Part shown: positions 54,183 through 63,474 of the stretch, piece by piece | Numbering within the stretch: position 1 is the first letter of the stretch | How the letters are laid out: the number at the start of each line of letters is the position of its first letter | Source of the DNA: Winogradskyella wandonensis | GTDB lineage: Bacteria > Bacteroidota > Bacteroidia > Flavobacteriales > Flavobacteriaceae | NCBI RefSeq assembly: GCF_004346845.1 | Contig: NZ_SMGI01000001.1 | Coordinates: forward strand, 901,116 to 965,115 | Length of the DNA stretch: 64,000 nt | Direction of reading: 5' to 3' | The notes under the pieces: generated by a model | Seen by the model: the letters and a program-made list of their open reading frames with translations, nothing else | What the model was told of the DNA's origin: nothing | The model's database searches: none | Position numbers and translations under genes: made by a program

Positions 54183-55637
54183 TTTGAAACGTAAATACTT
54201 TTTTACTTGAAAATTTATGTCGTCTGATATTTGCAATCTATAGACAATAAACACATAGACTAGTACTACTATAAATGATTTTAAAATTATGTTTATCAAT
54301 GGGTGAAACCCAAATTCAAAATAATAGAAACTAAATGACATAGCTACTAAAATAGCAACGGTTTTAACTGTTTTCCATGTAAAAGGTTGCATATTGAACT
54401 TAAGTTTTACAAAACCTATTTTTAAGGAATTATAGATTACCACAGCCATAAATGTAGCTATTGCAGAACCTTCTATGCCGTACTTTGGTATTAGAATCAT
54501 GTTAAAAACAATGGCTAGAAGCGCCAATAAAACCCCAAATACCAACACCATTCTGTAATAATCACTATTAAATAGTATCGCATTATTATTTCCTAGGATA
54601 TTATCATATAATTTTGCCATGCTAATAGTAATTACGACAAATAATCCACCTGAAAATTGTTCTGGTAAAATTTCATAGAGCATATTGATGTTTGCTACAA
54701 TAAGCAAAAAAATAAGACCGCTAATTACCAATAGATTAATAGAACTTTTTTTATATAAACTTAAAAGTTCGTCGCGTTCTCCAGAATTTAGAAACTTTGC
54801 TGTAAGTGGCATCATTATTTGATGCATAGAGCGCTGTGGTACAGAAATTACTGTCGCAATAAAAATGGCAACACTATAATAGGCCACATTTTCAATCGCA
54901 AGATATTGACCTATCATAAACTTGTCTAAATCTAAAATAATCATAGCAATAGAACCTGCTATAATTATTAAAAAACTATACTTTAAAATAGAAGATTGAC
55001 TTTCTAATCTTTTAAAACTAATTACTGGTAAATGTAAACTAAAGGCATAAATCTTCATTATTAGCATCCTTAGAACATAGACGCCTACAACAGAAGAAAT
55101 AAATGTGTTTACAGATATAAAATCTAAGTAAACACCAAATAATAAAATCATGATACAAACACGATGAAAAACCTCTCTCATGATATTTCCAAACACGGTC
55201 TTAAGTCTCACTTTGGACCACGAGAAAAAAACTTCGAAATAGGCCATGGCAATCGCAGTAAAAAAGATGTGCCATACATAATCATAAACTAAAAGATTTT
55301 TTTTCGATAATAAAGAAGCTATTACGTCATATCCTACTAAACCTGCTATTGCTGTTGGAACTATTACTATCAATGGCAAAAGAAGCATTAGCGTAAGAAA
55401 ACTATTGAGACTGTTCTTAGTTTTAAATGTTGAATAGAATTTTATTAACGCATTTTGCACGCCAAAAGCCATAAAGGGCAACATGATATTGGCTGAAGAC
55501 AATATAAAAGCAACTAAACCATAGTACGCATCGGACAAAAAATTAGTATACAAAAAAAGCGTATTAATCGCTCCTACACCAAAACCGACATAAGTCGTAA
55601 AGGTATTTTTTAACGATTGATTAATAACTATTCCCAT
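54180..55637 (-). CDS. Polysaccharide flippase (Wzx/MATE-like)
   Basis: 485 residues with 12 to 14 membrane segments, e.g. YYGLVAFILSSANIMLPFMAFGVQNALIKFYS and KYGIEGSAIATFMAVVIYNSLKI, which is the late segment typical of oligosaccharide flippases. It probably translocates lipid-linked oligosaccharide units across the inner membrane. Last gene of the unit with the glycosyltransferase and YfhO protein. Confidence 0.88.
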   Translation of the reverse strand: MGIVINQSLKNTFTTYVGFGVGAINTLFLYTNFLSDAYYGLVAFILSSANIMLPFMAFGVQNALIKFYSTFKTKNSLNSFLTLMLLLPLIVIVPTAIAGLVGYDVIASLLSKKNLLVYDYVWHIFFTAIAMAYFEVFFSWSKVRLKTVFGNIMREVFHRVCIMILLFGVYLDFISVNTFISSVVGVYVLRMLIMKIYAFSLHLPVISFKRLESQSSILKYSFLIIIAGSIAMIILDLDKFMIGQYLAIENVAYYSVAIFIATVISVPQRSMHQIMMPLTAKFLNSGERDELLSLYKKSSINLLVISGLIFLLIVANINMLYEILPEQFSGGLFVVITISMAKLYDNILGNNNAILFNSDYYRMVLVFGVLLALLAIVFNMILIPKYGIEGSAIATFMAVVIYNSLKIGFVKLKFNMQPFTWKTVKTVAILVAMSFSFYYFEFGFHPLINIILKSFIVVLVYVFIVYRLQISDDINFQVKKYLRFK

Positions 55638-55668
55638 GAATTAATTTTAAGTTTTTTAGACTTTAAAT

Positions 55669-56952
55669 TTACATTAAAAGTTCTGAAAGCGTTTTTGTTA
55701 ATGCCTTACGGCTGTATTTTTGTAAACCTATAGGATTTGACTTTAGATTTCCTTCTAAATAAGCTTCAAAGTAATACAAAACTTGCTTTTTTAGTTCTGA
55801 TTTATCTGTGTATCTAAAATAACTGCCCGAGTTTGTAGAAGTGATGATTTGCTCAACATCCGAGTCCCTTGGTCCAATGGCTAAAATAGGCGTTTCAGAA
55901 ATCATATATTCAAATAATTTACCCGGAATAATAGCTTTTGTGTCTTCAGAATCTATCTCAATTAATAGTAATAACTGCGATTTTTTTTGATATCGAATAG
56001 CTTCATTATGGCTGACATACCCGACTAATTTTGTATAATCTTCTAATCCGTAAAACTTTATAGAATTGATGATGACATCACTGACCACACCGACCAAATT
56101 TAACCGGAAATTTTGTTTAAATACTTCATTTTCAGTAATCAGTTCTGAAAATACCTCCCATAATATTTTTGGATTTCTGTTTGAAAGTAAAGAGCCAATA
56201 TGAGATATTGTAAACGCCTTGTCTTTTTCATTAATCATAATAGAATTGGTGTCGTAACCATTTGTAATTACAGATATAGGTGTCTTAGTTTTACTTTGAA
56301 ATTCATTCTTGGTATGGTTGCTGGTAACTAGTATTCTATCGGCATTATTTAGTACGTCGAGCTCTAATTTCTCATGTTTAAGTTTCGAAGATTTTAGTAG
56401 TTTCAAAGATTTATGGTATCCTATTGTTGTCCAAGGGTCGCGAAAATCGGCTAACCAATTAACACTTAATTTTTCTTTTAATTTTAGCCCTATGAGATGC
56501 AGACTGTGCGGTGGTCCTGTGGTGATAATGGTTTCGATATTGTGAGTTGCTATGTAATCCGATAAAAAATCCACTGATGGTCTTACCCAATTTTTCCTAG
56601 CATCTGGAATAAAGAAATTACCACGCACAAAAAGCATTATTTTTTCTAAAAACGTCTGCTTTTTTTTATCAGGAATTAGTCCGGAGCTAATAGTTTTCGT
56701 GTGCTTTCTTGATATTAGTTTAGCTAGCCCATAAGGCTCTTTTATTGGTGTTTTAATAGTCGTTAAATCAGTAGGCAACTCGTCCAACAAGCTATTATCT
56801 GTTATAGGGTAATTTGGATTTTTGGGATGGTAAACTATAGGCTTAATACCAAAGTCTGGCAAATATTCTACAAACTTTAACCAACGTTGTACACCTGGAC
56901 CTCCGGCTGGTGGCCAATAATAGGTAATAATAAGTACTTTTTTGTCGCCCAT
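55669..56952 (-). CDS. Glycosyltransferase, family 4-like
   Basis: 427 residues. N-terminal half with ITYYWPPAGGPGVQRWLKF and FRDPWTTIGYH (start of the GT-B fold); C-terminal half with TISHIGSLLSNRNPKILWE, LLLLIEIDSEDTKAIIPGKLFEYMISETPILAIGPRDSD, whose E-x7-E segment (PGKLFEYMISE) is the retaining GT4 motif. It adds sugars to a polysaccharide or glycolipid; specificity unknown. Six bases separate it from the YfhO gene. Confidence 0.9.
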   Translation of the reverse strand: MGDKKVLIITYYWPPAGGPGVQRWLKFVEYLPDFGIKPIVYHPKNPNYPITDNSLLDELPTDLTTIKTPIKEPYGLAKLISRKHTKTISSGLIPDKKKQTFLEKIMLFVRGNFFIPDARKNWVRPSVDFLSDYIATHNIETIITTGPPHSLHLIGLKLKEKLSVNWLADFRDPWTTIGYHKSLKLLKSSKLKHEKLELDVLNNADRILVTSNHTKNEFQSKTKTPISVITNGYDTNSIMINEKDKAFTISHIGSLLSNRNPKILWEVFSELITENEVFKQNFRLNLVGVVSDVIINSIKFYGLEDYTKLVGYVSHNEAIRYQKKSQLLLLIEIDSEDTKAIIPGKLFEYMISETPILAIGPRDSDVEQIITSTNSGSYFRYTDKSELKKQVLYYFEAYLEGNLKSNPIGLQKYSRKALTKTLSELLM

Positions 56953-56958
56953 ACCTAG

Positions 56959-59403
56959 CTAAGATGTCGACTTCTGTTTTCTAAACTGCAATAACCCACC
57001 TAAAAGCAAAAGTATGCCTAACAAAACAGAGCTTCCTAAAGCAATTTTACTTCCAGTTTCTACTACTTGTGGCTCAAATTTAAAGGTAATGGTGTGCGTG
57101 CCTGATGGAATTTCTAATCCGCGTAATGCATAATTTACACGGACATGAGGTACTAATTCGCCATCAATGTAGGCATTCCAACCCTTGTAATAATACATTT
57201 CTGAAAGTACTGCAAATCCTTTATTTGTGTTTTTGGACTCATAGATTAATTCATTCGGTTTATGACGAATTAATTTTATCGCAGCTAAGCTATCTTTTTG
57301 ATAGCTCTTTTTTAGTTGAAACGCTTCGGAAATAGATTTTAAAATAACAGCTTCATTCTTTGTGTCTAAACTGTCTAAAGCACCTATCTCTGCATCGCCA
57401 TTTTCAACACTATTTATTTTAGTAACAAACCAAGCATTCCCATTAGGTTTTGTGTATTGTGTAGATGCTTCTATCCTACCTGCTTGGTCTTCGACCAATA
57501 CATATTTTGTGTTAAGCATATTTAGAACCTCGGTGTTATTGTTATAAATATGAAAATCCATTAATGCATCAAACCTATGTAGTTTTGCGGCATGATAACC
57601 ACTTAACGAATTGTGGAAATAGGCTGCGCGTGCTGGCTGTTGCTGTCCTTGTCTTGTAACATCTAAAACCCTAAAATGACCTTGGTCTTGTAGAATTTGT
57701 TGGTCTGCCTTTGTAACTTGATAAGGTTTATCTACTTGACGTGCTGACACAAAATTATCTGTATTTACATATTCTCTGTCTACCGAAACTAAATCAAAAA
57801 GAATAAGAACCCCAAAAACTATAATTAATACTTTTTCGGATAGTTTTTCTTTCAAAAAGTAGAAAATAGCACCTGCAGATAATAATACCAAAATCAACGT
57901 TCGCAGCGTATCCGCTACCAACAACGCTTTTCTATCGGACACTAAAGCATCTACAAAAGCTTGTCCATAGGCTTGAGCATATTGGTCGTCTCTTGTACCT
58001 TCAAAATTGAATAAAAATGAATGAAACAACAGCAATATCAGAGCTAATCCTCCACAAATTAAAACTGAATATTTTAATGCCTTTACCTTCTCTTCTCTTT
58101 TCTGAAAATCATTAAAAAGCCTTACCAGCGCGAATACACCTAAAACAGGAATACATAATTCTAAAATAACCTGAATAGAACTTACCGCACGGAACTTATT
58201 ATAAAGTGGCACATAATCAATAAAGAAATCGGTAAGTAGGCTGAAGTTTTTTCCGTAAGACAGTAAAAGAGAGAGTATGGTACCGCCTACTAACCACCAT
58301 TTTAATCGGCCTTTTACAAGAAATAATCCTAGGACAAAGAGAAAAATAACTACAGCGCCTACATAGGCTGGTGCTTCTACAATAGTTTGGTCGCCCCAAT
58401 ACATTGGTGCATTGCGGGAGGCTTCAATAGCATCAATTGGTGATGCTCCTAAGTTAATATACGCTTTATAAGTTGCAGATTCTTTCCCAACATCTTCTGT
58501 GCTTCCGCCACCCATAAATTTGGGGATGTATAGATTAAAAGTTTCTGCCAAACCATAACTATACTCCGTAATATAAGTTGGGTCTAAACCTTCTTTAACT
58601 TCTCTTGGCTCTCCGTTAGCCGTAATTGTTAAATCACTCTTACCACGTGTGCTCTCCTTTACATACTCTTGAGTCGCTAAAATATTGGTCGCATTTAAAC
58701 CAACAGCCAAAATAGCTGCTATTGCTAATAACCCAACAGATTTAAAAAAATGAGGTAATTGTTTCTTTTTGTAGGCATCTACAAAATATGCTAGACCTAA
58801 TACTATAACCAATAACAACAAATAATAGGTCATTTGGTAATGATTAGCTACAATTTCTAGACCCAACGCCACTGTTGTTAACAGAAAACCCCAAATATAC
58901 TTTTCCCTAAATGTTAAAATTATACCTGATAAAACCAAAGGCATGTAGGCAATCGCGTGGGCTTTGGCATTGTGCCCAACACCCAGAATTATAATTAGGT
59001 ATGTCGAAAACCCAAATGCTAATGCACCCAGAGCGGCGAGTTTAAAATCTACTTTTAAACTTAATAGAAGGATGTAAAACCCAATGAAGTATAAAAACAA
59101 ATAATCTGCTGGTCGCGGTAAAAACCGAATCGCTAAATCTAACTTCTTTATATAATTATGTGGATATTTTGCACCTAATTGATAGGTCGGCATACCACCA
59201 AAGGCACTATTTGTCCAGTAGGTTTCTTCGCCTTGTTCTTCTGCAAAATCGACCTGTTGCTTAGACATGCCTATATAGTGCATAATATCACTCTGAAATA
59301 TTTTTTTACCCTGTAAAACAGGACTAAAATATGCTAATGATAAAACAACAAAACCTATTAAAATTAATAAATGCGGTAGAAATCGCTTCACGTAAATAAA
59401 CAT
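56959..59403 (-). CDS. YfhO family membrane protein
   Basis: 814 residues. About 11-13 membrane segments in the N-terminal 560 residues and one near the end (GSSVLLGILLLLGGLL), with a large periplasmic C-terminal region (NAWFVTKI, VLSEMYYYKGWNAYIDGELVPHVRVNYALRGLEIPSGTHTITFKFEP), the hallmark of YfhO. This GT-C type glycosyltransferase family is linked to lipoteichoic acid or extracellular polysaccharide modification. In a unit with a GT4 enzyme and a flippase. Confidence 0.9.
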   Translation of the reverse strand: MFIYVKRFLPHLLILIGFVVLSLAYFSPVLQGKKIFQSDIMHYIGMSKQQVDFAEEQGEETYWTNSAFGGMPTYQLGAKYPHNYIKKLDLAIRFLPRPADYLFLYFIGFYILLLSLKVDFKLAALGALAFGFSTYLIIILGVGHNAKAHAIAYMPLVLSGIILTFREKYIWGFLLTTVALGLEIVANHYQMTYYLLLLVIVLGLAYFVDAYKKKQLPHFFKSVGLLAIAAILAVGLNATNILATQEYVKESTRGKSDLTITANGEPREVKEGLDPTYITEYSYGLAETFNLYIPKFMGGGSTEDVGKESATYKAYINLGASPIDAIEASRNAPMYWGDQTIVEAPAYVGAVVIFLFVLGLFLVKGRLKWWLVGGTILSLLLSYGKNFSLLTDFFIDYVPLYNKFRAVSSIQVILELCIPVLGVFALVRLFNDFQKREEKVKALKYSVLICGGLALILLLFHSFLFNFEGTRDDQYAQAYGQAFVDALVSDRKALLVADTLRTLILVLLSAGAIFYFLKEKLSEKVLIIVFGVLILFDLVSVDREYVNTDNFVSARQVDKPYQVTKADQQILQDQGHFRVLDVTRQGQQQPARAAYFHNSLSGYHAAKLHRFDALMDFHIYNNNTEVLNMLNTKYVLVEDQAGRIEASTQYTKPNGNAWFVTKINSVENGDAEIGALDSLDTKNEAVILKSISEAFQLKKSYQKDSLAAIKLIRHKPNELIYESKNTNKGFAVLSEMYYYKGWNAYIDGELVPHVRVNYALRGLEIPSGTHTITFKFEPQVVETGSKIALGSSVLLGILLLLGGLLQFRKQKSTS

Positions 59404-59433
59404 GGAAAATAGATAATAGAATTAAGCCGAAAA

Positions 59434-59715
59434 TTAATCAATTTCTTCGTAATCGATATATTCTCCAACCTTTTTATTTGATTGGCTATTATCGTTTGGC
59501 ATTTTATCTATTACGGTTTCGCCTTCTTTTCGCTTAGGGTTATCTTGCTTATACTGTTGGTTAAACTGTTGCCCAAACTTCTCTTCCATTTTTCGCGCAG
59601 CAAATCGTATTAAAAAAGGTGCTAATAATCTAGAAAGTATTTTAATTATAAAATATATGGCTATTATCCATAAAATAGTTCTGGCTAATCCTACGACAGA
59701 TAAGGTAAAAATCAT
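59434..59715 (-). CDS. DUF4834 small membrane protein
   Basis: 93 residues with one membrane helix near the start (TILWIIAIYFIIKILSRLLAPFLIR), followed by a basic and acidic tail (KMEEKFGQQFNQQYKQDNPKRKEGETVIDK ... VGEYIDYEEID). This is the DUF4834 family of Bacteroidota. Role unknown; being upstream of yfhO it may act in polysaccharide assembly. Confidence 0.8.
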   Translation of the reverse strand: MIFTLSVVGLARTILWIIAIYFIIKILSRLLAPFLIRFAARKMEEKFGQQFNQQYKQDNPKRKEGETVIDKMPNDNSQSNKKVGEYIDYEEID

Positions 59716-59794
59716 ATAACAGTATTATAATTCAAAAATACAATTAACATCATTTATAATCCGTTAATAATCTATAAAAAAAGTATAAAATCTC

Positions 59795-59802
59795 TATATT
59801 TG
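59795..59802 (+). promoter_or_regulatory. -7 promoter element (TATATTTG)
   Basis: Exact TAnnTTTG match 19 bases before the ATG at 59821. Because it overlaps an apparent TTG start at 59800, translation from TTG is unlikely. Confidence 0.6.
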
Positions 59803-59820
59803 AAATCTAACTATAAGACC

Positions 59821-60813
59821 ATGCAAAGATTAAAGCCGTTTTTTACAATGCTAACCATGTTAGCAACTTTGCCCATTTTAGCTCAATACACGGATGTTAT
59901 TAACTCTAATAGACCAGGTGTATCTAAGGCTGCTTTTTCTGTCGGAACTAATGTTTTACAGTTTGAATTAGGAGGCTATACTGTAAAAGAAGAGCATACG
60001 CCTTTAAATTATGAAATATCTGGTTTTGGTGTCGACTTTGCTGCCAGGTTTGGACTATTATTAGAAGAATTAGAAGTAAATGTAGAAGGCACCTTTCAAA
60101 ATGATACATTTACCAGTAACACATCGGCAATTCCTTTTGAAGATTCTCGGTCAAATTTTAGAAGCTTCACAATAGGCGCTAAATATCTAGTTTACGACCC
60201 ATACAAAAATGCTGAAGAAGAAAAACCAAACCTATACAGTTATCATGCTAATAGAAGATTTAAATGGAAATCTTTAATTCCTGCTGTTGCGGTTTACCTT
60301 GGTGCTAATATCGATAGTAAAAACAATCCATTTGTACCTTACACGCCATTTACACAATCTGTTGATGGCGGTTTTAGTCCAAAAATTATGATAGCAACCC
60401 AGAATAATTTTGCTGGAGGTTGGGTTTTTGTTATGAACTTTTTAAAAGATAGAATAGGTACCGATTATTCAGACTTTCAATACATACTAACATTAACACA
60501 TTCGTTCTCTGACCAATGGGTGTTATTTGGTGAAGCGCAAGGGATTCAAAGCGATTTCTATGCCGATAATATTTTTAGATTTGGTGGCGCTTATTTATGG
60601 ACCAAAAACTTTCAATTAGATGCAAATATTGCTTTTAATGCAAAAGATACCCCTTCAGTCTTTAATATTGCTTTTGGAGCTTCTTATCGTTTAGACTGGC
60701 ATAAAGACAAGAAAATTGATAATGGCGGTAATGTTGAAGATAAAACAGATACATCTAACCGTAAAAAGAAGCGTAAAAAGAAAAATACGGATTTCGATTC
60801 TGACAATATATAA
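59821..60813 (+). CDS. Outer-membrane transporter-like beta-barrel protein
   Basis: 330 residues from the ATG at 59821. Signal peptide (LTMLATLPILAQ), then YTDVINSNRPGVSKAAFSVGTNVLQFELGGYTV, alternating amphipathic strands through to FNIAFGASYRLDW, and a basic Lys-rich tail (KKKRKKK). It resembles the transporter (Phenol_MetA_deg type) outer-membrane beta-barrel family. Substrate unknown. It is divergent from DUF4834 and followed 8 bases later by the GNAT-like gene. Confidence 0.8.
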   Translation: MQRLKPFFTMLTMLATLPILAQYTDVINSNRPGVSKAAFSVGTNVLQFELGGYTVKEEHTPLNYEISGFGVDFAARFGLLLEELEVNVEGTFQNDTFTSNTSAIPFEDSRSNFRSFTIGAKYLVYDPYKNAEEEKPNLYSYHANRRFKWKSLIPAVAVYLGANIDSKNNPFVPYTPFTQSVDGGFSPKIMIATQNNFAGGWVFVMNFLKDRIGTDYSDFQYILTLTHSFSDQWVLFGEAQGIQSDFYADNIFRFGGAYLWTKNFQLDANIAFNAKDTPSVFNIAFGASYRLDWHKDKKIDNGGNVEDKTDTSNRKKKRKKKNTDFDSDNI

Positions 60814-60821
60814 CCAACTGC

Positions 60822-61940
60822 ATGATTGAAATTAAAGAAGCGGTTTCTAAAAAGGAAATGAAGCATTTTGTAAAATTTCCTTTTAAACTTTACAAAGACT
60901 CTAAATACTGGGTTCCTCCTATTATTAGTGAAGAGTTAAAAACTTTTAATAAAAATGAGAATCCTGTTTTTAAAGATGCAGATGCTCGATTTTTCCTGGC
61001 TTACAAAAATGGTGAAATTGTCGGTCGTATAGCAGCAATAATTAACTGGCTAGAAATTAAAAACCAAGATATCCAGAAAATGCGTTTTGGATGGTTCGAT
61101 TTTATTGATGATTTACAGGTTAGCAAAGCGTTACTGAATGTCGTTGAAAAGATTGGTAAAGAGCATCAACTGAAATACACCGAAGGACCTGTAGGTTTTT
61201 CAAATTTAGATAAAGTTGGTGTAATGACTGAAGGTTTCGATAGCATTGCACCCATGATAACGTGGTACAATCATCCGTATTATGTAAAGCATTATCAGGC
61301 ACATGGTTTTACCGTAGAGAAAGAATATTCCGAAAGTAAATTTCCTTTTGCCAACGTAAAACCCGAGTTTTTTAAAAAGGCGCAAGAACTTATTAAAAGA
61401 CGATATAAGCTAAGAGCTTTGAGTTTTACAAAAACAAATGAAGTTATGCCTTACGCAGACCGCATGTTTGATTTGTTTAATAAAAGCTATGCGTCATTAT
61501 CGTCTTTTGTTGAAATTACTGATGTTCAAAAAGAATACTTCAAAAAGAAGTTTATAAGCTTTGTTAATCCAGAATACATCAAGTTCGTTGTTGACGATGA
61601 TGACAATCTTATAGGCTTTGCTATTGTAATGCCTAGATTTGCTGAAGCTCTTCAAAAAGCAAAGGGCAAACTTTTTCCTTTTGGATTTAGACATATTTTA
61701 AAAGCAAAGAAAAATAGCAAAGACGTAATTTTTTACCTAATTGGCATACATCCTAATTACCAAAACAAAGGCGTACATGCCGTTATTTTTAACGAAATGT
61801 ACGAAACCTTTACTGCCAAAGGTATAGAAATGTGTTACCGCACGCCAGAACTAGAAGATAATGAGGCTATTCATAAAATTTGGAAGCACTTTGACCCTGT
61901 CGTGTATAAACGCAGAAAAACATTTAAGAAATACCTATAA
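60822..61940 (+). CDS. GNAT-like N-acetyltransferase superfamily protein
   Basis: 372 residues. N-terminal FVKFPFKLYKDSKYWVPPIISEE and FLAYKNGEIVGRIAAIIN (GNAT beta4-beta5 region), then a second GNAT-like half with FVVDDDDNLIGFAIVMPRF and YLIGIHPNYQNKGVHAVIFNEM (the acetyl-CoA binding motif Q-N-K-G-V-H). This tandem-GNAT architecture is common in Bacteroidota with unknown acceptor. Probably cytoplasmic. Confidence 0.82.
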   Translation: MIEIKEAVSKKEMKHFVKFPFKLYKDSKYWVPPIISEELKTFNKNENPVFKDADARFFLAYKNGEIVGRIAAIINWLEIKNQDIQKMRFGWFDFIDDLQVSKALLNVVEKIGKEHQLKYTEGPVGFSNLDKVGVMTEGFDSIAPMITWYNHPYYVKHYQAHGFTVEKEYSESKFPFANVKPEFFKKAQELIKRRYKLRALSFTKTNEVMPYADRMFDLFNKSYASLSSFVEITDVQKEYFKKKFISFVNPEYIKFVVDDDDNLIGFAIVMPRFAEALQKAKGKLFPFGFRHILKAKKNSKDVIFYLIGIHPNYQNKGVHAVIFNEMYETFTAKGIEMCYRTPELEDNEAIHKIWKHFDPVVYKRRKTFKKYL

Positions 61941-61990
61941 AAAAAGGCTACCACACTTCGAGAATCCTCAGTGACCTGTAGCCTTTTTTA
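61938..61990. terminator. Bidirectional terminator with a dispersed repeat in its loop
   Basis: Stem of A-run plus GGCTAC and GTAGCC plus T-run. The loop is 26 bases and holds a copy of the dispersed repeat (CACTTCGAG...CTCAGTGAC at 61954-61975). It serves the GNAT-like gene and the convergent synthase gene. Confidence 0.8.
61954..61975. repeat. Dispersed short repeat inside a terminator loop
   Basis: CACTTCGA, GAATC, CTCAGTGAC. Divergent member of the family at 6036, 25875 and 47905. Confidence 0.6.
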
Positions 61991-62007
61991 TGTTCTTTAG
62001 AGGTATT

Positions 62008-63267
62008 CTATTCGCCCATTGCAGCCATTAAAGCAGCTGACATGCGTTTATAAGTACCATTATCTAAGCGCTCTCTAATCGCATCAAAAGCATCAAGAGT
62101 TTCTTCAACATCTTGTAATGTATGTGTCGCTGTAGGAATCATTCTTAATAAAATTAACCCTTTAGGTATTACAGGATAAACTACTATAGAACAGAAGATT
62201 CCGTGATTTTCTCTTAAGTCTCTAACCAAAGCCATGGCTTCTGGAATACTTCCTTTTAAATAGACTGGAGTTACGCAACTCTGCGTTGTTCCTATATCAA
62301 AACCACGTTCTTTTAAACCCGATTGTAAAGCATTTACAATCTTCCAAAGGTTTTGTTTTAGTTCTGGCATCGTTCTTAACATATCTAAACGCTTTAAAGC
62401 GCCTTTTGTCAATGTCATTTGCAATGACTTCGCAAACATTTGAGAACGTAAGTTATATTTTAAATAATCGATGATTTCTTTATCACCAGCAATAAATGCA
62501 CCTGTACTTGCCATTGATTTAGCAAATGTTGCAAAGTACACATCTATATCATCTTGTACGCCTTGTTCTTCTCCTGCTCCAGCACCGGTTGCACCTAACG
62601 TTCCAAAACCATGAGCATCGTCAACCAAGAATCTAAAATTAAATTTTTTCTTAAGCTCAACGATTTCTTTAAGACGACCCTGTTCTCCACGCATACCAAA
62701 AACACCTTCAGAAATCACAAGAATTCCGCCTCCTGTTTGCTCTGCCATTTTTGTTGCACGCTCTAAGTTTTTCTCTAAACTTTCTACATCATTATGTTTG
62801 TAAGTAAAACGCTTACCCATATGAAGACGCACACCATCTATAATGCAGGCATGTGCATCTACATCATATACAATAATATCGTCCTTACCAACTAAAGCAT
62901 CAATAGTTGACATGATACCTTGGTAACCAAAATTTAAAAGATAAGCAGCTTCTTTATTTACAAATGCTGCCAATTCGTTCTGAAGTTGCTCGTGTAAATC
63001 TGTATGACCTGACATCATACGCGCTCCCATTGGGTAAGCAGAACCATATTCTGCTGCGGCCTCAGCATCTACTTTACGAACTTCTGGATGATTAGCAAGC
63101 CCTAAATAATCGTTAATACTCCATGTAATAACTTCCTTACCTTGAAACATCATTCGGTTAGAAATTTGTCCTTCAAGCTTAGGAAAAACAAAGTAACCTT
63201 CAGCTTGTGATGCCCATTTTCCTAGCGGCCCTTTGTCTCTGTAAATCTTTTCGAATAAATCCTTCAT
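62008..63267 (-). CDS. Serine palmitoyltransferase-like alpha-oxoamine synthase
   Basis: 419 residues. PLP fold-type I: NDYLGLANHPEV, YPMGARMMSGHTDLHEQLQ, VDDAHGFGTLGATG, and the PLP lysine in ATFAKSMASTGAF. The C-terminal VVYPVIPKGLILLRMIPTATHT is the usual end. This Bacteroidota branch is the sphingolipid- or sulfonolipid-type synthase (serine or cysteate plus acyl-CoA). KBL or biotin synthase homologues cannot be excluded from sequence alone. Transcribed alone, sharing the terminator with the GNAT-like gene. Confidence 0.88.
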   Translation of the reverse strand: MKDLFEKIYRDKGPLGKWASQAEGYFVFPKLEGQISNRMMFQGKEVITWSINDYLGLANHPEVRKVDAEAAAEYGSAYPMGARMMSGHTDLHEQLQNELAAFVNKEAAYLLNFGYQGIMSTIDALVGKDDIIVYDVDAHACIIDGVRLHMGKRFTYKHNDVESLEKNLERATKMAEQTGGGILVISEGVFGMRGEQGRLKEIVELKKKFNFRFLVDDAHGFGTLGATGAGAGEEQGVQDDIDVYFATFAKSMASTGAFIAGDKEIIDYLKYNLRSQMFAKSLQMTLTKGALKRLDMLRTMPELKQNLWKIVNALQSGLKERGFDIGTTQSCVTPVYLKGSIPEAMALVRDLRENHGIFCSIVVYPVIPKGLILLRMIPTATHTLQDVEETLDAFDAIRERLDNGTYKRMSAALMAAMGE

Positions 63268-63419
63268 ATTATCGCTTTCGAAATCATGTAAACCAAATTA
63301 CTTTGAATTTGATTTATTAATTTTTTGTTAAAATTAGTTTAGCTTAACTCAGCAAAATTAAGGCAAAATATTATGATTGCATAATTTATTTGGTCTTTAT
63401 ATTCACCAAGTTTTAAACA

Positions 63420-63448
63420 TAAAAAACCCTTCAGAAATTCCGAAGGGT
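63420..63448 (-). terminator. Terminator after the cysteine synthase gene
   Basis: ACCCTTC/GAAGGGT seven-base stem with a 9-base loop, followed on the minus strand by a T-run of six. Located 27 bases after the stop. Confidence 0.8.
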
Positions 63449-63474
63449 ATATCTTTAGTGGCATATTTAGCTGG

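Noticed and set aside
59800-59820. TTG start for the transporter-like gene
   Set aside because: The TTG overlaps a perfect TATATTTG promoter element, so transcription likely begins after it; the ATG at 59821 keeps a good signal peptide.
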